Below, one piece after another: positions 43,951 through 54,134 of a stretch of DNA of 58,118 nt. Position numbers and translations under genes: made by a program. The notes under the pieces are model-generated. The model had not been told where the DNA came from. It searched no databases and saw nothing but the letters and a program-made list of their open reading frames with translations. The stretch's first letter is position 1, and the number at the start of each line of letters is the position of its first letter. Source of the stretch: Nostoc parmelioides FACHB-3921 (lineage in GTDB: Bacteria; Cyanobacteriota; Cyanobacteriia; Cyanobacteriales; Nostocaceae); assembly GCF_014696625.1 (NCBI RefSeq), contig NZ_JACJQL010000042.1:1-58118 (forward strand), written 5' to 3'.

Positions 43951-44222
43951 ACAAAATATTTTACTTGTTTATGATTCTTCAGACAGATGAACTCGGAAAA
44001 TATAAGCTATATTCTAAAAGTAGTTGCTTAGTGCTTATGATTTAGGGGTGAAAATACATTACATTCCGTAAATTGTGACAGTATGTTTAATCTAATATTC
44101 CCCTTGAAAGTGTTCATTAGGTTAATTTAAATGTCAAAACAGGAAGTAATAATTTTATTCCTCATAAAATGATGTAAGTCTGAATTGTGAGGAGCATCTT
44201 ACCGACTGAACCGAAACAATTT

Positions 44223-45290
44223 ATGAAAATCGCTCAAGTTGCCCCCTTATGGGAACGAGTTCCACCTCCAAGTTATGGAGGCATTGAACTAGTAGTAAGT
44301 CACTTGACAAACGAACTAGTTCATCGCGGTCATGAGGTAACATTATTCGCCTCTGGCGATTCTCAAACCTTGGCACATTTAGAAACAGTTTATCCGCGTG
44401 CATTACGCTTAGACAAAAATGTCCAAGATTATGCCGCTTATGAAACTTTAGAACTGAGCCAAGTCTATCAGAACGCGACGGAATTCGATATTATCCATTC
44501 TCATTTAGGGATTTCGGCTTTACCTTTAGCGAGTTTGGTAAAAACCCCTACAGTGCATACGCTGCATGGACATTTTACCAAGGATAACCAAAACGTCTTT
44601 AGTCATCATCATCAGCAACCATACGTTAGTATTAGCAACGCCCAGCGTCAAATTCATCTAAACTATATAAGAACCGTTTATAACGGTATTGAGCCAAAAG
44701 ATTATCCGTTCATTGCTCAACCAAAAGAGCCGCCATATCTAGCATTTTTAGGACGCTTTTCTCCCGAAAAAGGCCCACATCAGGCGATCGCGATCGCCAA
44801 GCAGAGTGGTTGGCATTTAAAGATGGCCGGAAAAGTTGATACAGTAGATGCCAAGTTTTTTGAACAAGAGATTCTCCCTTATATAGATGGTCAGCAAATT
44901 GAATATTTAGGCGAAATTAACCATACAGAAAAAGCTGAACTACTAGGCAATGCTGCTGCTACTCTTTTTCCCATCAATTGGCCAGAACCTTTTGGTTTAG
45001 TGATGATTGAATCAATGGCAACTGGTACGCCAGTTATAGGGATGAATTTTGGTTCTGTACCTGAGGTGATCGACCAAGGTAAAACAGGTTTTATCTGCCA
45101 AAATTATGAAGAAATGATTCAGATGATACCTGCTACTTTGGAATTGAATCGTCGAGATTGTATAGAATCAGTAGTCAATAAATTTAGCGTTAGCCAAATG
45201 GTTGATGGGTATGAAGCCGTATATCAACAAATTATCAAAGACCGCGTTAACTTAAACGGTTATATCCACACAGCTAAAATCCGCTTTTAA
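44223..45290 (+). CDS. Glycosyltransferase family 4 protein
   Basis: A 355-residue GT-B enzyme. The acceptor-domain opening KIAQVAPLWERVPPPSYGGI and HEVTLFASGDS are typical. The donor half has FLGRFSPEKGPHQAIAIAKQ, then GNAAATLFPINWPEPFGLVM and IESMATGTPVI, the E-x7-E nucleotide-sugar signature. ATG 44223 chosen, as relatives begin MKIAQ; a GTG at 44187 lies upstream. The acceptor is unknown; envelope polysaccharide or glycolipid is likely. An NtcA-type promoter upstream suggests control by nitrogen status. Confidence 0.92.
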   Translation: MKIAQVAPLWERVPPPSYGGIELVVSHLTNELVHRGHEVTLFASGDSQTLAHLETVYPRALRLDKNVQDYAAYETLELSQVYQNATEFDIIHSHLGISALPLASLVKTPTVHTLHGHFTKDNQNVFSHHHQQPYVSISNAQRQIHLNYIRTVYNGIEPKDYPFIAQPKEPPYLAFLGRFSPEKGPHQAIAIAKQSGWHLKMAGKVDTVDAKFFEQEILPYIDGQQIEYLGEINHTEKAELLGNAAATLFPINWPEPFGLVMIESMATGTPVIGMNFGSVPEVIDQGKTGFICQNYEEMIQMIPATLELNRRDCIESVVNKFSVSQMVDGYEAVYQQIIKDRVNLNGYIHTAKIRF

Positions 45291-45345
45291 ACAACAACTT
45301 TTTTTAACATTTTCAACAACATTTTTCTTTTAGGAGGACATTGGT

Positions 45346-45537
45346 ATGAGTCTGCGAGCCAATAATTGCCCATGTTGCGGTGGTTCTCTCCTCCGCCATG
45401 TCCGTCACGGGGAACTATATTGGTTCTGCCTGTCTTGCCGTCAAGAAGTCCCACTATTAACTAACAATAATCGTTTACCGAATGTAGATACTCGCAATAA
45501 TGCAGGAGTTGTCCAGACAACGGTGAGCGTCGAATAG
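45346..45537 (+). CDS. Small zinc-ribbon protein
   Basis: A 63-residue protein. Two CxxC knuckles, C8-P-C-C11 and C28-L-S-C31, with WFCLSCRQEVPLL after the second, form a probable zinc ribbon; the last 25 residues are disordered. A GGAGGAC ribosome binding site precedes the ATG. It follows the glycosyltransferase by 55 bp and may be co-transcribed. Function unknown. Confidence 0.8.
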   Translation: MSLRANNCPCCGGSLLRHVRHGELYWFCLSCRQEVPLLTNNNRLPNVDTRNNAGVVQTTVSVE

Positions 45538-45564
45538 GGATTAGGGAGGGCAATTCATTCTGAC

Positions 45565-46878
45565 TTACTGACTAGAGATTGGCAAAGTAATAATAAATTT
45601 TGTTCCCTTACCCAAAGTTGACAAGCACTTAATTTTTCCATTGTGCTTATCGACAATGATTTGCTGGGTGATGGCTAATCCTAGTCCAGTTCCCTTACCT
45701 ACAGCCTTGGTTGTAAAAGATGGCTCAAAAATGCGGTCTTGCACCTCAGGAGCCATACCAAGAGCATTATCTTCAATGCAAATTGTCACAGCTGCTTGCT
45801 CCTGATCAACCGATGTAGTAATTGTAATTGTGTGAGGGTCAGAAGCCTTTATTTCCTGGTCTGAACAGTTCTGATGGAGATCATCAAAGGCATCAATAGC
45901 GTTAGCAATGATGTTCATGAATACCTGATTAAGTTGCCCAGGATAGCAAATAATTGCTGGTAAAGTACCATATTCTTTGATCACCTCGATTTTTGGGCGA
46001 TCGCTTTGGTCTTTCAGTCGATGTTTCAATAACATTAAAGTACTATTCATACCTTCATGAATTTGAAACTCTACTTTAGATGAGATATCAGATCGGGCAA
46101 AAGTCCGCAGAGAAAGGCTGATATCCTTAAGCCGATCAATCCCTTGGTGCATCGACCCTAAGATTTTTGGTAAATCTTCTGCTAAATACTCTAAGTCAAT
46201 TTCTTCAACTAGTTCTTCAATTTCCGGGTCTGAGTGTGATAATTTTTGCTGTTGGAGATGAACTAAACGAAGAATATCCTTGACATATTCCTCAATATGA
46301 GAGCAATTTCCACTAATAAAACCAATGGGGTTATTAATCTCATGACCTATACCGGCAACAAGTTGTCCCAGGGTGGACATTTTCTCACTTTGGATGAGTT
46401 GTATTTGGGTTTGCTTTAACTGTTGTAGAGATTGAGTTAATTCTGCTGTGCGTTCTTGGACTTTTTGTTCTAGGGTACGGGTGAGATGGGATATTTTTAG
46501 GTGTAATTTTAATCGAGCGATAACTTCTTCATGTTGGAAGGGTTTGGTAATATAGTCAACTGCACCAATTTCTAGTCCTTTGACTTTATCCGTAGCATCA
46601 GACAAAGCTGTCATGAAAATGACTGGGGTATTCTGAGTGATGGGATTGGCTTTCAATCTACGGCAAGTTTCAAACCCATCAATACCCGGCATCATAACAT
46701 CAAGGAGAATCAAATCAGGATGAGCATATTCTGTTTGTTCTAGCGCCGACTCTCCATCCGTCGCCATGAGTGCTTTCCAACCACATCCCTGAACCGCTTC
46801 TGATAAAACTTTCAGATTATTGGGGTTGTCATCTACTAAAAGGACATATGTTGGCTGTACAAGAGGTTCGGTGATCAT
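45565..46878 (-). CDS. Receiver-histidine kinase hybrid
   Basis: A 437-residue cytosolic signalling protein. The N-terminal receiver (about 10-128) has the phospho-acceptor D60 in LILLDVMMPG and K112. A coiled linker (TLEQKVQERTAELTQSLQQL) leads to the kinase core: H179 in GIGHEINNPIGF (H-box), N-box FMNIIANAIDAF, G1 DNALGMAPEV, and GKGTGLGLAITQQI. It overlaps the upstream CHASE2 kinase by 4 bp (ATGA), so the two form a phosphorelay pair, the receiver probably taking phosphate from the sensor. Confidence 0.93.
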   Translation of the reverse strand: MITEPLVQPTYVLLVDDNPNNLKVLSEAVQGCGWKALMATDGESALEQTEYAHPDLILLDVMMPGIDGFETCRRLKANPITQNTPVIFMTALSDATDKVKGLEIGAVDYITKPFQHEEVIARLKLHLKISHLTRTLEQKVQERTAELTQSLQQLKQTQIQLIQSEKMSTLGQLVAGIGHEINNPIGFISGNCSHIEEYVKDILRLVHLQQQKLSHSDPEIEELVEEIDLEYLAEDLPKILGSMHQGIDRLKDISLSLRTFARSDISSKVEFQIHEGMNSTLMLLKHRLKDQSDRPKIEVIKEYGTLPAIICYPGQLNQVFMNIIANAIDAFDDLHQNCSDQEIKASDPHTITITTSVDQEQAAVTICIEDNALGMAPEVQDRIFEPSFTTKAVGKGTGLGLAITQQIIVDKHNGKIKCLSTLGKGTKFIITLPISSQ

Positions 46879-49682
46879 GGATGCGACTCCGTTATGAAGA
46901 ATGATTTCAGGAACTGGCGAATTTTTGCGGTTTGGAAGTTGGTAGTGAGTTTAGTCAACTCAGTGGTGAAGGGAGCTAGCTGACTATTTTGCTGAATTAG
47001 CTCTCTAAGAATTGCCTCAATCGCTGGTATATCCCCCATCATGGCTAAATGATAGAGTTGTTGTAGAACATCCTGTGATGGCAAAACCAATTCAGTATGA
47101 GTCGTGTGTTCTGGTTGAGAAGATAAAGACAAAGATGCAGATGGGGCATAAATCCACTCGACATTGAGTAGCGATCGCAGCGCATTGAATAGTTCATCAA
47201 TTTGTAAGGGTTTCGGCAAAAACGCTGTTGCTCCAGCTTGCAAACTCCGTTGGCGATTTTCCTCAAATACGCTGGCACTAGAGACAATGATGGGAATAGA
47301 ACTAGTCTGTGGATTCTCTTGTAGCTGAACCATTAGCTCAAAGCCATCCATATTAGGCATAGCTAAATCAAGCAGAATCAAATCCGGATGATGTTCATTC
47401 ACCATCTGTAGTCCCTGTTTGCCGTCCCTTGCTTCTAGGGTTTGACAGCCAATTTTTTGTAACAGACTGTTTAACATAGAACAGTGGTTGTCATCATCAT
47501 CGACAATCAAAATTTGCGGTGTACTACCCTGAATACCAATGATTTTCTGGTGCGTTGGGGCGTAGGCCTGCCAATCATGGGAAATTGGCACCGGAAGTGA
47601 CAAATCCAACCAGAAAATGCTTCCTTCACCCAGGCGACTCTGTACCTGAATTTGGCTACCCATTAATTCGGCAATTCTTTGACTGATGGCTAATCCTAAA
47701 CCAGTACCTTCAGATTGCCGTCTGTAATCACCTACCTGCTCAAAAGCCAAGAAGATTTTCTCTAGTTGCTCCGGTGACATACCCACGCCTGTATCTTCAA
47801 TCTGAAAACGAATATTGGCAAGCGAGGATGGCTGATGATCCTGATCTTGAGTGTCCAGTAACTCTACTTTAAAAGTCACTCCGCCGCTATCCGTAAATTT
47901 GATAGCATTGCCTAGTAAGTTGATCAACACTTGCCTGACGCGCTTTTCATCCACCTCTATGACTGTTGGTAGGCGATCGTCTATAGAGAATTTAAATGCA
48001 ATCCCCTTTTGCGCTGCTCGGATACTACAAATCTCACTCACACCATGTAAAAAAGTTAGCAGATGTACATTAACCGCCACCAACTCTAATTTACGAGCTT
48101 CAATTTTTGACAAGTCAAGAATGTCATTAATCAGTAGCAAAAGATGTGAGCCGCATTGGTGAATAATGTTCACTCCCTCTAAGTCTTTTTCCTGCAAATT
48201 GGGTGATACCTCTAGCACTTGAGCAAAACCAAGGATGCCATTCAGTGGCGTGCGTAGTTCGTGGCTCATATTTGCCAGAAACTCACTTTTAGCTTGGTTA
48301 GCAGCGTCGGCAGCTTGCTTGGCTTCCAGTAATTCATGAGTCCGCTCTTGGACTTTTAACTCTAGGGTTTTGGAATAATCTAAAAGTTGGCTATTAGCAA
48401 TTTCTAATTGCTGATTTGCTTCTTCCAACTTCTGCTGTTTATAGGCATTAGTTGTGGCAATCACGCTCATGATGAAAGCGGCTAGGGGGGGTGTAACTGG
48501 AATCAAAACACCATGCAGAAACATTCCATAGCCACCTCCCAGAAATGCCCCACTGATGGATGTGGTTGCCCAAAGAATTTTTCCGCCTGGAATCCGTCGT
48601 CCACTGCGTGCGCTAGCTAACAACCAACTACCACTAGAACCGATCACAGACCATAAAATAATCCAGCCTGCCATAGACCAGCCAGAAACACCACGCAGAT
48701 TGGCTTTCCCTGTTCTTGCCCCCCGTACCAGTTGATGAGCAATATTGGCGTGGATCACAACACCTGGTGTAGGTTTTTGAGCAGAAATCAAAGAAGAGCT
48801 AAAAGGTGTACTAAAGAAATCGTTGGTACTGGCAGCAGTTGAACCGATAAAAACCATGCGATCGCGCATCAGTTTTGGAGGAATTTTCCCTGCTAACACA
48901 TCGCGCATTGTAACTGTGCGAAAGGCGGCTTCTGAACCATACCAGTTAAGTAAAATTTGATAGCCGCCCAAATCAGCATCTGTATAACCCGCATTTAAAT
49001 TTTCTAGTGGTAAGTGTATTTGCTTACCCAAGCGAAATTTCTGCTGTTTGGCATCAACTGATTCTAAGGTGATTTTTTCGGCTTCCAGGTACTTGAGTGC
49101 GACAACAGTTGCTAGTCCGGCTTTGATTTTGCCTTCTTCTTGGGTATCGATCGCAGTCAAGAGAGCGCGGCGCACATGGCGATCGCCATCCAATACTAAA
49201 TCGGCTAATCCTACTTGGCCATTTTTTTCCAATTCAGGTGGCGGATTGACCCGCTCACCAGTGATTTTTTCAACTCCAATCAAATTAGGGGTGGTGCGAA
49301 AAACTTCCACGAGTTGTTCATGCCCTTTACCTTCCGGTAAATCCCGATAGAGGTCTAAGCCAATGGCACGGGGTTGTTGCGCTCGGATTTTCTCTAGTAA
49401 CTCTGCCAGTGACCTATCTGGAATCGGCCATTTACCAACTGATTGGATATCCCGCTCATCAATTGTGACAACGATGATTTCATCGGCTATTGTATTGTGG
49501 GAACACCCCAGAAGGATATTTGCTTCACACGAACGCAGTCGCACCCATTCATCACGAAGTTTCCACTCAAGCAAATTGAAAATTCCCAACGATTGTCCGA
49601 CAATAATCGTTAAGGCAACACTAGGCGTAATTATCAAGACACTACGAGTGTGCTGGATGAAAGCTTGGAATTTGCGCCACAT
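46875..49682 (-). CDS. CHASE2-domain hybrid histidine kinase
   Basis: A 935-residue membrane sensor. After one span (SVLIITPSVALTIIVGQSLG) comes an extracytoplasmic CHASE2 domain (IVVTIDERDIQSVGKWPIPD, PRAIGLDLYRDLP, DRMVFIGSTAAS), then about three spans and a coiled coil. The kinase has H in FLANMSHELRTPLNGILG and GTGLGLAISQRIAELMGS. A C-terminal receiver has phospho-Asp in LILLDLAMPNMDG, followed by an Hpt-like or helical tail without an obvious phosphorylatable His motif. ATG 49682 chosen; the longer frame starts 28 residues earlier in repeat DNA. It likely works with the neighbouring receiver-kinase. Confidence 0.93.
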   Translation of the reverse strand: MWRKFQAFIQHTRSVLIITPSVALTIIVGQSLGIFNLLEWKLRDEWVRLRSCEANILLGCSHNTIADEIIVVTIDERDIQSVGKWPIPDRSLAELLEKIRAQQPRAIGLDLYRDLPEGKGHEQLVEVFRTTPNLIGVEKITGERVNPPPELEKNGQVGLADLVLDGDRHVRRALLTAIDTQEEGKIKAGLATVVALKYLEAEKITLESVDAKQQKFRLGKQIHLPLENLNAGYTDADLGGYQILLNWYGSEAAFRTVTMRDVLAGKIPPKLMRDRMVFIGSTAASTNDFFSTPFSSSLISAQKPTPGVVIHANIAHQLVRGARTGKANLRGVSGWSMAGWIILWSVIGSSGSWLLASARSGRRIPGGKILWATTSISGAFLGGGYGMFLHGVLIPVTPPLAAFIMSVIATTNAYKQQKLEEANQQLEIANSQLLDYSKTLELKVQERTHELLEAKQAADAANQAKSEFLANMSHELRTPLNGILGFAQVLEVSPNLQEKDLEGVNIIHQCGSHLLLLINDILDLSKIEARKLELVAVNVHLLTFLHGVSEICSIRAAQKGIAFKFSIDDRLPTVIEVDEKRVRQVLINLLGNAIKFTDSGGVTFKVELLDTQDQDHQPSSLANIRFQIEDTGVGMSPEQLEKIFLAFEQVGDYRRQSEGTGLGLAISQRIAELMGSQIQVQSRLGEGSIFWLDLSLPVPISHDWQAYAPTHQKIIGIQGSTPQILIVDDDDNHCSMLNSLLQKIGCQTLEARDGKQGLQMVNEHHPDLILLDLAMPNMDGFELMVQLQENPQTSSIPIIVSSASVFEENRQRSLQAGATAFLPKPLQIDELFNALRSLLNVEWIYAPSASLSLSSQPEHTTHTELVLPSQDVLQQLYHLAMMGDIPAIEAILRELIQQNSQLAPFTTELTKLTTNFQTAKIRQFLKSFFITESHP

Positions 49683-49722
49683 AGTTCCGTCACACGCTTT
49701 AATTAAAATTGATGAGCATTGG

Positions 49723-49775
49723 GAATTAGGGATTGGGTTTGAGGAATAAATTTTTCTGGTTCCCAATCCCTAATC
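49723..49775. repeat. STRR hairpin between DUF928 and CHASE2 kinase genes
   Basis: ATTAGGGATTGGG (49725-49737) and its complement CCCAATCCCTAAT (49762-49774) flank a 24-nt loop. On the minus strand it lies right after the DUF928 stop, so it may lower read-through into the kinase genes. Confidence 0.7.
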
Positions 49776-49779
49776 TTGA

Positions 49780-50766
49780 TTAATTAGCAGACGCTAATAA
49801 CGGAGCTTTAACAATCTCCTTCAAGCTAACTGAAGAAAGGAGTTCTTCCCATTGCTTGAGGATAGTTGCATTATTGGGTTGAGATGTGTGCAAGGTAGCC
49901 AGTGTTTCTACACAGTCATACCAAACGCCAGATTTACCGAAAGCAGTTGCCAACTTCAAAGCATCCTTCTGCTGCATTGCTGTTGCCAGTTCAGCAGTGG
50001 GTTGGATGCGCTGAATCCAACCATCAACGTAAGGTGTACTAGGATTGAGTTTTCCATCCACCTTCAGTGCCAAGAACCACTGGTAGTTTTTGCCTACAGC
50101 TAGAGCTGGTGCATCTGCTGGTAATTTGACTCCCATGACCCCAGTTTTCCCAGCAACAGGAATGGTTGTTTGATACTGCGTATTGCCAGCTTCATCCTTG
50201 AGACTAAAGACAGCTTCTTCTGCGTTAGTAGCTGGTAAATACACCATAATGGTGGGACGCTCAGATACAGTTGTGCCGTAGAAGCTTTGGGGTAACAGTG
50301 CAATTAGGGCTGCTGGGCCTGCCGCTCCCACCGTTGAAGGATTCAAGTAGTAAGTACCAACACGAGAAGCTCCTCCACTGGTCTCTTGAGGTGCGCCTTT
50401 GTCAGAGGCGGGAGTAAAGAGATTACCTCTGGAAGCTCCTCCAGTTGCTTGTCTGGGAGCGGCATTGCGAGAGTTAGGAGTAAAGAGATTACCTCTGGAA
50501 GCTCCTCCAGTTGCGTGCCTGGGAGCGGTATTGCGAGAGTTAGGTGTAAAAAGATTACCCCTGGAAGCTCCTCCAGTTGCTTGTCTAGGAGCGGTATTGC
50601 GAGAGTTAGGTGTAAAAAGATTACCCCTGGAAGCTCCTCCAGTTGCTTGTCTAGGAGCGCCACTATCAATTGGTGGGGTAAAGGTAACACCGTAGGCACT
50701 ATTCCACATACCGCTAGTCATTAGAGCAATCAAGCTCAATGTACTAGCTAAATATCCAAGTCTCAT
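49780..50766 (-). CDS. DUF928 exported protein with tandem repeats
   Basis: A 328-residue protein. The signal peptide (MRLGYLASTLSLIALMTSGM, then WNSAYG) is followed by about five 22-residue repeats of APRQATGGASRGNLFTPNSR, then the globular DUF928 domain (LIALLPQSFYGTTVSERPTI, then FSLKDEAGNTQYQTTIPV). The GGASR motif normally occurs once at the start of DUF928 proteins; here it is multiplied. DUF928 proteins are often encoded beside CHAT, TPS and CHASE2 genes in cyanobacteria; their role is unknown, probably envelope-associated. Confidence 0.88.
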   Translation of the reverse strand: MRLGYLASTLSLIALMTSGMWNSAYGVTFTPPIDSGAPRQATGGASRGNLFTPNSRNTAPRQATGGASRGNLFTPNSRNTAPRHATGGASRGNLFTPNSRNAAPRQATGGASRGNLFTPASDKGAPQETSGGASRVGTYYLNPSTVGAAGPAALIALLPQSFYGTTVSERPTIMVYLPATNAEEAVFSLKDEAGNTQYQTTIPVAGKTGVMGVKLPADAPALAVGKNYQWFLALKVDGKLNPSTPYVDGWIQRIQPTAELATAMQQKDALKLATAFGKSGVWYDCVETLATLHTSQPNNATILKQWEELLSSVSLKEIVKAPLLASAN

Positions 50767-50960
50767 GATTCTGTCCCTTGTTTGATAAAAGGCAATTTAA
50801 TACTAGGTAGATTTATTCTGATTGCGGGAAGAAGCTTGTAAGATATCTTTCAGCTACTAATCAAAGTGAAAAATAGCTGATACCAGTATAAACTAACTCT
50901 GGCTGGCTTTAGGTAAAAGATATTGCAAAGATTTTAATTATTCTAAGTATTAACACTTAT

Positions 50961-53516
50961 TTAAAGCCAGTTACCAACCAGAACGAAGCCAGACCAAAAG
51001 AAAGGATCTTGGAAATCAGTTTGGTGAATCAGGTTGATTTGGGCTTGCCTCAATGCTTCGGCTTTGGTGATTTTGGGCTGCCGTAGTTGGCCATAGAAGC
51101 GCGTCATCAGCATCTCAGCAGCTTTATCTTTCACAGGCCAGAGGGTGGCAATGGTTGAGCGAGCGCCGGATTTAACCGCCAAGCCTGCTAGTCCCAGAAC
51201 GGCACGATCATCTCCAGTAGCAGTGTCGCAGGCACTTAGTACCAATAATTCGATCGCTTTTGATGAATCACCACTACGATTTTTGAGTAGTTCAGACAAA
51301 TCCTTGACATTCACTTGTCCATCCCAAGTCAGTAAAAAAGTATCTTCGATACGGGAGCTGAACTGTCCGTGGGTAGCTAGGTGAACCACATCGGCATGGC
51401 TAGAATTGATACGCTCTGCTAGAGCTTGGCTGGTGAATTTCTGGTTAAGTAGCATTGAAGAAGGTATTGTCTGAGAGATTTGCTTCACTTCTGACTCCAC
51501 GGCAGGTAAGGCCGCAAAACCAGAGCGGGGTTGGCTAATACCACCGACGATCGCCTTAATTTTGTTTTGCTCCAAGGATTGAGCGGCCATTAGTTGTAAG
51601 CCTGGAGAGAGAGCTACTGCATATTTCTCGATCAGATATTGCTGTCCATCGAATAGAGCAGCCATTGGTATATTCCGAAACTTACCATCTAAAACAAACA
51701 CTAATGTTTTGGTATTTTTAAATATTTGTTCTGCTTCTGCCGGACGAATCAGCCAATCATAAACTTGTTGAGACAATCGCACCCTGTATTGGGAATCGGA
51801 AACGGGGTTGAGAGCTACTAACAAATTATCAAGAGTTTGTTCGATATCAGCTTGAGATTTACGGGTTACATAGTAACGCAGAGGTTGTCCAGTTTGGGAG
51901 AGAATCACCGCCAAGCGATCGCTGAGAATAATGGGATAAATAACTGTCGCTGTGGGGTCAACTTTGTCAATTTGTTGGGCTTTATCTAAGCAAGCTTCGC
52001 GGAAAAAGTTATCAAGTTCGGCAATTTGTAACGATTCGATCAATTCACGAGCCTGCATCAAAGCAGTCTGGGTTGGTTGTTCTTCTAGAAGTAGACCCAC
52101 TAACTCCCGATAAACAGGCTCTACACTTTCGCGGAAAGAAAATTGAACATCCGGGTTTACTGCAACCATATCTCCCCGCAATGCTTTTAATGACTTCACT
52201 GCTTCTGTATAAGCTGTAATCGCTTTTGGGCGATCGCCCTCTTGCTTATACAACTGTCCTACTTGCCATGCTGATTGAGCAATGATGTCGTCTGCTTGGA
52301 GTTGACGGGCAATATTGAGGGATTTTTGGGCTACTTCCTTGGCTTCAGTCCATTGCTTTGTGCGGCGATAGAGTTGTCCCCACTGATATAGTGCATAGGC
52401 TTGGGCTGGAGAATCTTCAATTTGTTGTGCAGACTTAACAGTTAATGCCATCAGTTGGGCTAAATCTTTAATTGGTAAAACTTGCTCAGGTTTTTCCAAG
52501 CGATTCAATGTAGCCACAAAATTAATAGCTGCGTAGAGTGAACTATGGCTGGGTGGTAGTTCGGACAGTTGTTGTTGTAATTGAGGTGCTAGGGGAACTG
52601 CATATTCTAGTTTGTCGTAATCTATCAATAATTTGAACCGAACTAAACGTGCTTGCAAGGATTCATTGGGGTTTGTGGCTGCTTTTTCTGCGTCTTCAAA
52701 GTAATTTAACGCCACTTCTGGATCTTGGAAGTCAGAGGCAACTTTCCCCAGACTCGCAAGAATAGAACTTAAATGAGTTTTAGCGTCAATTTTATTGGCG
52801 GTGGCTAAACTCTGCTCTAAAACTAGCTGACTGTTAGTATCACCGATCGCGTGCAAAGTTAAACCCAGCGATCGCAACCCACTCACTTTAACTTCCGAAT
52901 CTGGCATTTGTTGCAGTTTTTGCGTTAATGTCTCCAACTGTTGTTTCGAGCGGCGATAAAATCCCAAGCTTTGTAAGGCTTGCGCTTGATTGATTTGACT
53001 ACCCAAGCTGCCCATATTGTCGCCTGCTTGTTCGTAATATTTTTGAGCTTGTTGCCAAATTTCTAGTGCGGTTTCAGCTTTGCCAGTACGTAATTGTAAA
53101 TTTGCCTGAGTATTCAATATTTGCGCCCAGATAATCGCATCAACAGAAGGTTTAGCCGTTTGCAGAATTTTCACACTTTGCTCGATAGATTTTCTAGCAG
53201 TGTCCCACTGATTAAGTTCCTGTTGTGCTAATGATAGGTAACTCAAGCTGAGGGCTTCATTGGTGCGATCGCCTTGGATGTGATATTTCTGTGCCGCCGT
53301 TTGCCATGTTGTAGCAGCTTCTGCAAAACGTCCTGCATGGTAGAGTTTTCGTCCTTGTTCTAACTCGTTCGTAGTTTGAGGAGTGGATAATGACACATTG
53401 AGAGTAGTCTGTAACGGTATGGATGCTTTTACAGGAGCGATGGTCACCGCTAAACACAAGCTCAAAATACTTAAGCATACATAAAGCCAAGGATTTTTTT
53501 TGATAGGGAAAATCAT
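50961..53516 (-). CDS. TPR-CHAT caspase-like protease
   Basis: An 851-residue protein. A signal peptide (LYVCLSILSLCLAVTIAPVK, then AS) precedes about 450 residues of TPR-like helices (ELEQGRKLYHAGRFAEAATT, ALSLSYLSLAQQELNQWDTA). The C-terminal CHAT domain has the catalytic dyad H716 (HLATHGQF) and C763 (VLSACDTATG), plus GSGFVLVGNW at the end. CHAT proteins belong to the caspase/separase superfamily. Export predicts periplasmic action, unlike cytosolic HetF. It is the first gene of a minus-strand block that continues with DUF928 and the two kinases. Substrate unknown. Confidence 0.93.
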   Translation of the reverse strand: MIFPIKKNPWLYVCLSILSLCLAVTIAPVKASIPLQTTLNVSLSTPQTTNELEQGRKLYHAGRFAEAATTWQTAAQKYHIQGDRTNEALSLSYLSLAQQELNQWDTARKSIEQSVKILQTAKPSVDAIIWAQILNTQANLQLRTGKAETALEIWQQAQKYYEQAGDNMGSLGSQINQAQALQSLGFYRRSKQQLETLTQKLQQMPDSEVKVSGLRSLGLTLHAIGDTNSQLVLEQSLATANKIDAKTHLSSILASLGKVASDFQDPEVALNYFEDAEKAATNPNESLQARLVRFKLLIDYDKLEYAVPLAPQLQQQLSELPPSHSSLYAAINFVATLNRLEKPEQVLPIKDLAQLMALTVKSAQQIEDSPAQAYALYQWGQLYRRTKQWTEAKEVAQKSLNIARQLQADDIIAQSAWQVGQLYKQEGDRPKAITAYTEAVKSLKALRGDMVAVNPDVQFSFRESVEPVYRELVGLLLEEQPTQTALMQARELIESLQIAELDNFFREACLDKAQQIDKVDPTATVIYPIILSDRLAVILSQTGQPLRYYVTRKSQADIEQTLDNLLVALNPVSDSQYRVRLSQQVYDWLIRPAEAEQIFKNTKTLVFVLDGKFRNIPMAALFDGQQYLIEKYAVALSPGLQLMAAQSLEQNKIKAIVGGISQPRSGFAALPAVESEVKQISQTIPSSMLLNQKFTSQALAERINSSHADVVHLATHGQFSSRIEDTFLLTWDGQVNVKDLSELLKNRSGDSSKAIELLVLSACDTATGDDRAVLGLAGLAVKSGARSTIATLWPVKDKAAEMLMTRFYGQLRQPKITKAEALRQAQINLIHQTDFQDPFFWSGFVLVGNWL

Positions 53517-53721
53517 AAGAATTACTGATAAATTTGCCGTTTAGGGGTTTCCATGAAATGCCACTGCTGATTGAGAATATAAATTTGTCTCATGCACCGG
53601 AACCCGCAGGGTAAGTGCAAAAAAAACAAAGGTAATTTTGGCATCTCATACTCTGACTCAGCAACGCCCATGAAATGATTCATCTCGCACACTTATATTG
53701 CCCAGCTAGAGCGGCGAACTA

Positions 53722-53940
53722 TCAATGGAGACCTGATTTGCCGTGGATAATCAACGTTGGTACGTCGAACTTTTTGAGATCCTGGGTAAAGTCCGTTTCA
53801 GAAAATGCCTTGATGCAGTCGGGTCACAAAAACGCCTTCGACTGCATCCCCTGAAGCCAGAACCAGTCGATCAGACCTTGGGAGACTTTAGCACCCGGAC
53901 GGTTGAAGCCAAAGAATAGGCCGGCAGCAAGATCCTTATA
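53722..53940 (-). pseudogene. Non-haem haloperoxidase (alpha/beta hydrolase) fragment
   Basis: On the minus strand this reads YKDLAAGLFFGFNRPGAKVS, then QGLIDWFWLQGMQSKAFL, a TGA at 53824-53826, and DCIKAFSETDFTQDLKKFDV with PTLIIHG. This matches the C-terminal half of chloroperoxidase-type alpha/beta hydrolases. Both ends are missing (no nucleophile Ser, no final His), and there is an in-frame stop. It is a decayed remnant. No mobile element boundary is visible. Confidence 0.88.
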
Positions 53941-54134
53941 GAGCCTGTATATATGGACTTTCAGCAATAAATTCATCACAGCAAAATTTTTTTTTGAGAA
54001 AACTGCATAAAAAAATCAACCCCAACCTATGAGTAAGTGAAGGGTGAAACCTGAAAACAAAAATCTCATTTTTTCAGTACTTATCACTCAATTCAACATC
54101 TGTTTATTCACTTCTTTCTATAGGGATATCTGTC

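Noticed and set aside
50343..50724. Plus- and minus-strand ORFs antisense or out of frame to the DUF928 repeats
   Set aside because: Produced by the 66-bp repeat (divisible by three); the DUF928 frame has signal peptide and domain.
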